A stretch of DNA of 34,606 nt from a virus. The stretch is from IMG/VR virus record IMGVR_UViG_3300002514_000112, positions 403-35,008 of that record. The stretch is one strand, 5' to 3'. The notes beneath the pieces were generated by a model that was not told the DNA's origin, ran no database searches, and worked only from the letters and a program-made list of their open reading frames with translations. The translations under genes and the position numbers were made by a program. Shown piece by piece: positions 34,278 through 34,606 of the stretch (its first letter is position 1; every line of letters starts with the position of its first letter).

Positions 34278-34520
34278 TTATTCTTCATCTAGTACTAAAC
34301 CCGGTGTTATGTTCGCCATGTCATCAAATTTAACTTTGAGTAGCGGTGGATTTAGTACAAAAAGGCCTTCTTCTGTCATACGCATTTTTAAGCCTCTTAA
34401 TACATCTGTGATATCGCATTGTTCTGCCATACCCTTTGTGAGAGCCATCATTACACATCCTACAGCCTGATCACTCAGGCTCATGTCATGGCTGCTCATT
34501 TTAATTGTTTGTTTTTCCAT
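34278..34520 (-). CDS. Conserved hypothetical protein, 80 aa
   Basis: A small protein with a clear start set by AGGAGA (34527-34532), six bases before ATG 34520. It reads MEKQTIKMSSHDMSLSDQAV, GCVMMALTKGMAEQCDITDV, then an acidic C-terminus with FVLNPPLLKVKFDDM. I recall similar proteins in the same place in other marine T4-like phages, next to the zinc-ribbon and gp55-like genes, but know no function. No membrane segment or catalytic motif is present. Confidence 0.72.
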   Translation of the reverse strand: MEKQTIKMSSHDMSLSDQAVGCVMMALTKGMAEQCDITDVLRGLKMRMTEEGLFVLNPPLLKVKFDDMANITPGLVLDEE

Positions 34521-34526
34521 TTAGTT

Positions 34527-34532
34527 TCTCCT
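34527..34532 (-). promoter_or_regulatory. Ribosome binding site overlapping the upstream stop codon
   Basis: AGGAGA lies six bases before ATG 34520. It overlaps the TAG stop (34531-34533) of the partial upstream frame, a common sign of translational coupling. Confidence 0.72.
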
Positions 34533-34605
34533 ATCGTTCGTCGGACGGGCCGACTGGTTTATTTCTATACATAGGTCGCCATTGTACGACGAGTGTGTTA
34601 TCTTT
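34531..34605 (-). CDS. 3' end of an upstream gene, 5'-truncated by window edge
   Basis: One minus-strand frame is open from the window edge to TAG at 34533-34531 and encodes KDNTLVVQWRPMYRNKPVGP followed by SDER. One of the other frames has a stop close to the edge (TAAAGATAA). The stop overlaps the next gene's Shine-Dalgarno, as expected in this compact operon. Too little is seen to name the product. Confidence 0.5.
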   Translation of the reverse strand, partial: KDNTLVVQWRPMYRNKPVGPSDER

Positions 34606-34606
34606 A

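Noticed and set aside
1-34606. tRNA genes, CRISPR arrays, insertion sequences, rRNA
   Set aside because: No cloverleaf-sized gap, repeat-spacer pattern, transposase or inverted terminal repeats seen; coding sequence covers nearly all of the window.

Overview
The window looks like part of the genome of a large contractile-tailed phage (Caudoviricetes, myovirus morphology) from the broad T4-like superfamily, in a form typical of marine or environmental T4-like phages. The evidence is a T4-type late sigma factor (gp55-like), gp25- and gp6-like baseplate wedge proteins, a gp5-like hub protein carrying a lysozyme domain, a RuvC-type resolvase, a phage primase, and many very large tail or baseplate proteins with no assignable function. 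All genes lie on the minus strand, so transcription runs from the high-coordinate end to the low end. Packing is extreme: no gap between genes exceeds 62 bp, many neighbours overlap by 1, 4, 8 or 17 bases, and I see no tRNA, IS element, CRISPR array or convincing terminator. Base composition is AT-rich by eye.

Reading in the direction of transcription: (1) 34605-32648 is a cassette of small genes: the C-terminal end of an unknown gene, an 80-aa protein, a zinc-ribbon protein, a membrane-anchored protein, the late sigma factor and a 107-aa acidic protein. (2) 32664-23285 is the baseplate module: hub lysozyme (N-terminal OB-like part plus a C-terminal GH25 muramidase), a beta-rich candidate spike or hub protein, a 1591-aa protein, gp25-like and gp6-like wedge proteins. 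(3) 23285-2931 is a very large block of tail or adsorption-apparatus proteins: a DNRLRE-like protein, a 2854-aa protein with two LamG-like regions, and proteins of 380, 1116, 856, 311, 344 and 390 aa, several of them recognisably paralogous in part. (4) 2917-1 returns to DNA metabolism: RuvC-like resolvase, a small secreted protein that looks host-derived, a CHC2/Toprim primase, and an unknown gene that runs off the window.

The simplest functional reading is that the late sigma factor sits at the head of the late structural genes it would switch on. These genes then build the baseplate, its cell-wall-cutting hub and the fibre or adsorption apparatus. The resolvase and primase at the far end serve replication and the processing of branched DNA before packaging.

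The most unusual item is the 81-aa signal-peptide protein at 2076-2321. It resembles, from memory of the family pattern, small secreted proteins of Myxococcota/Bdellovibrionota-like bacteria associated with gliding-motility (CglF-type) loci. If correct, it suggests a deltaproteobacteria-like host and an acquired envelope gene. No database search was possible, so all family calls rest on motifs recognised by eye.
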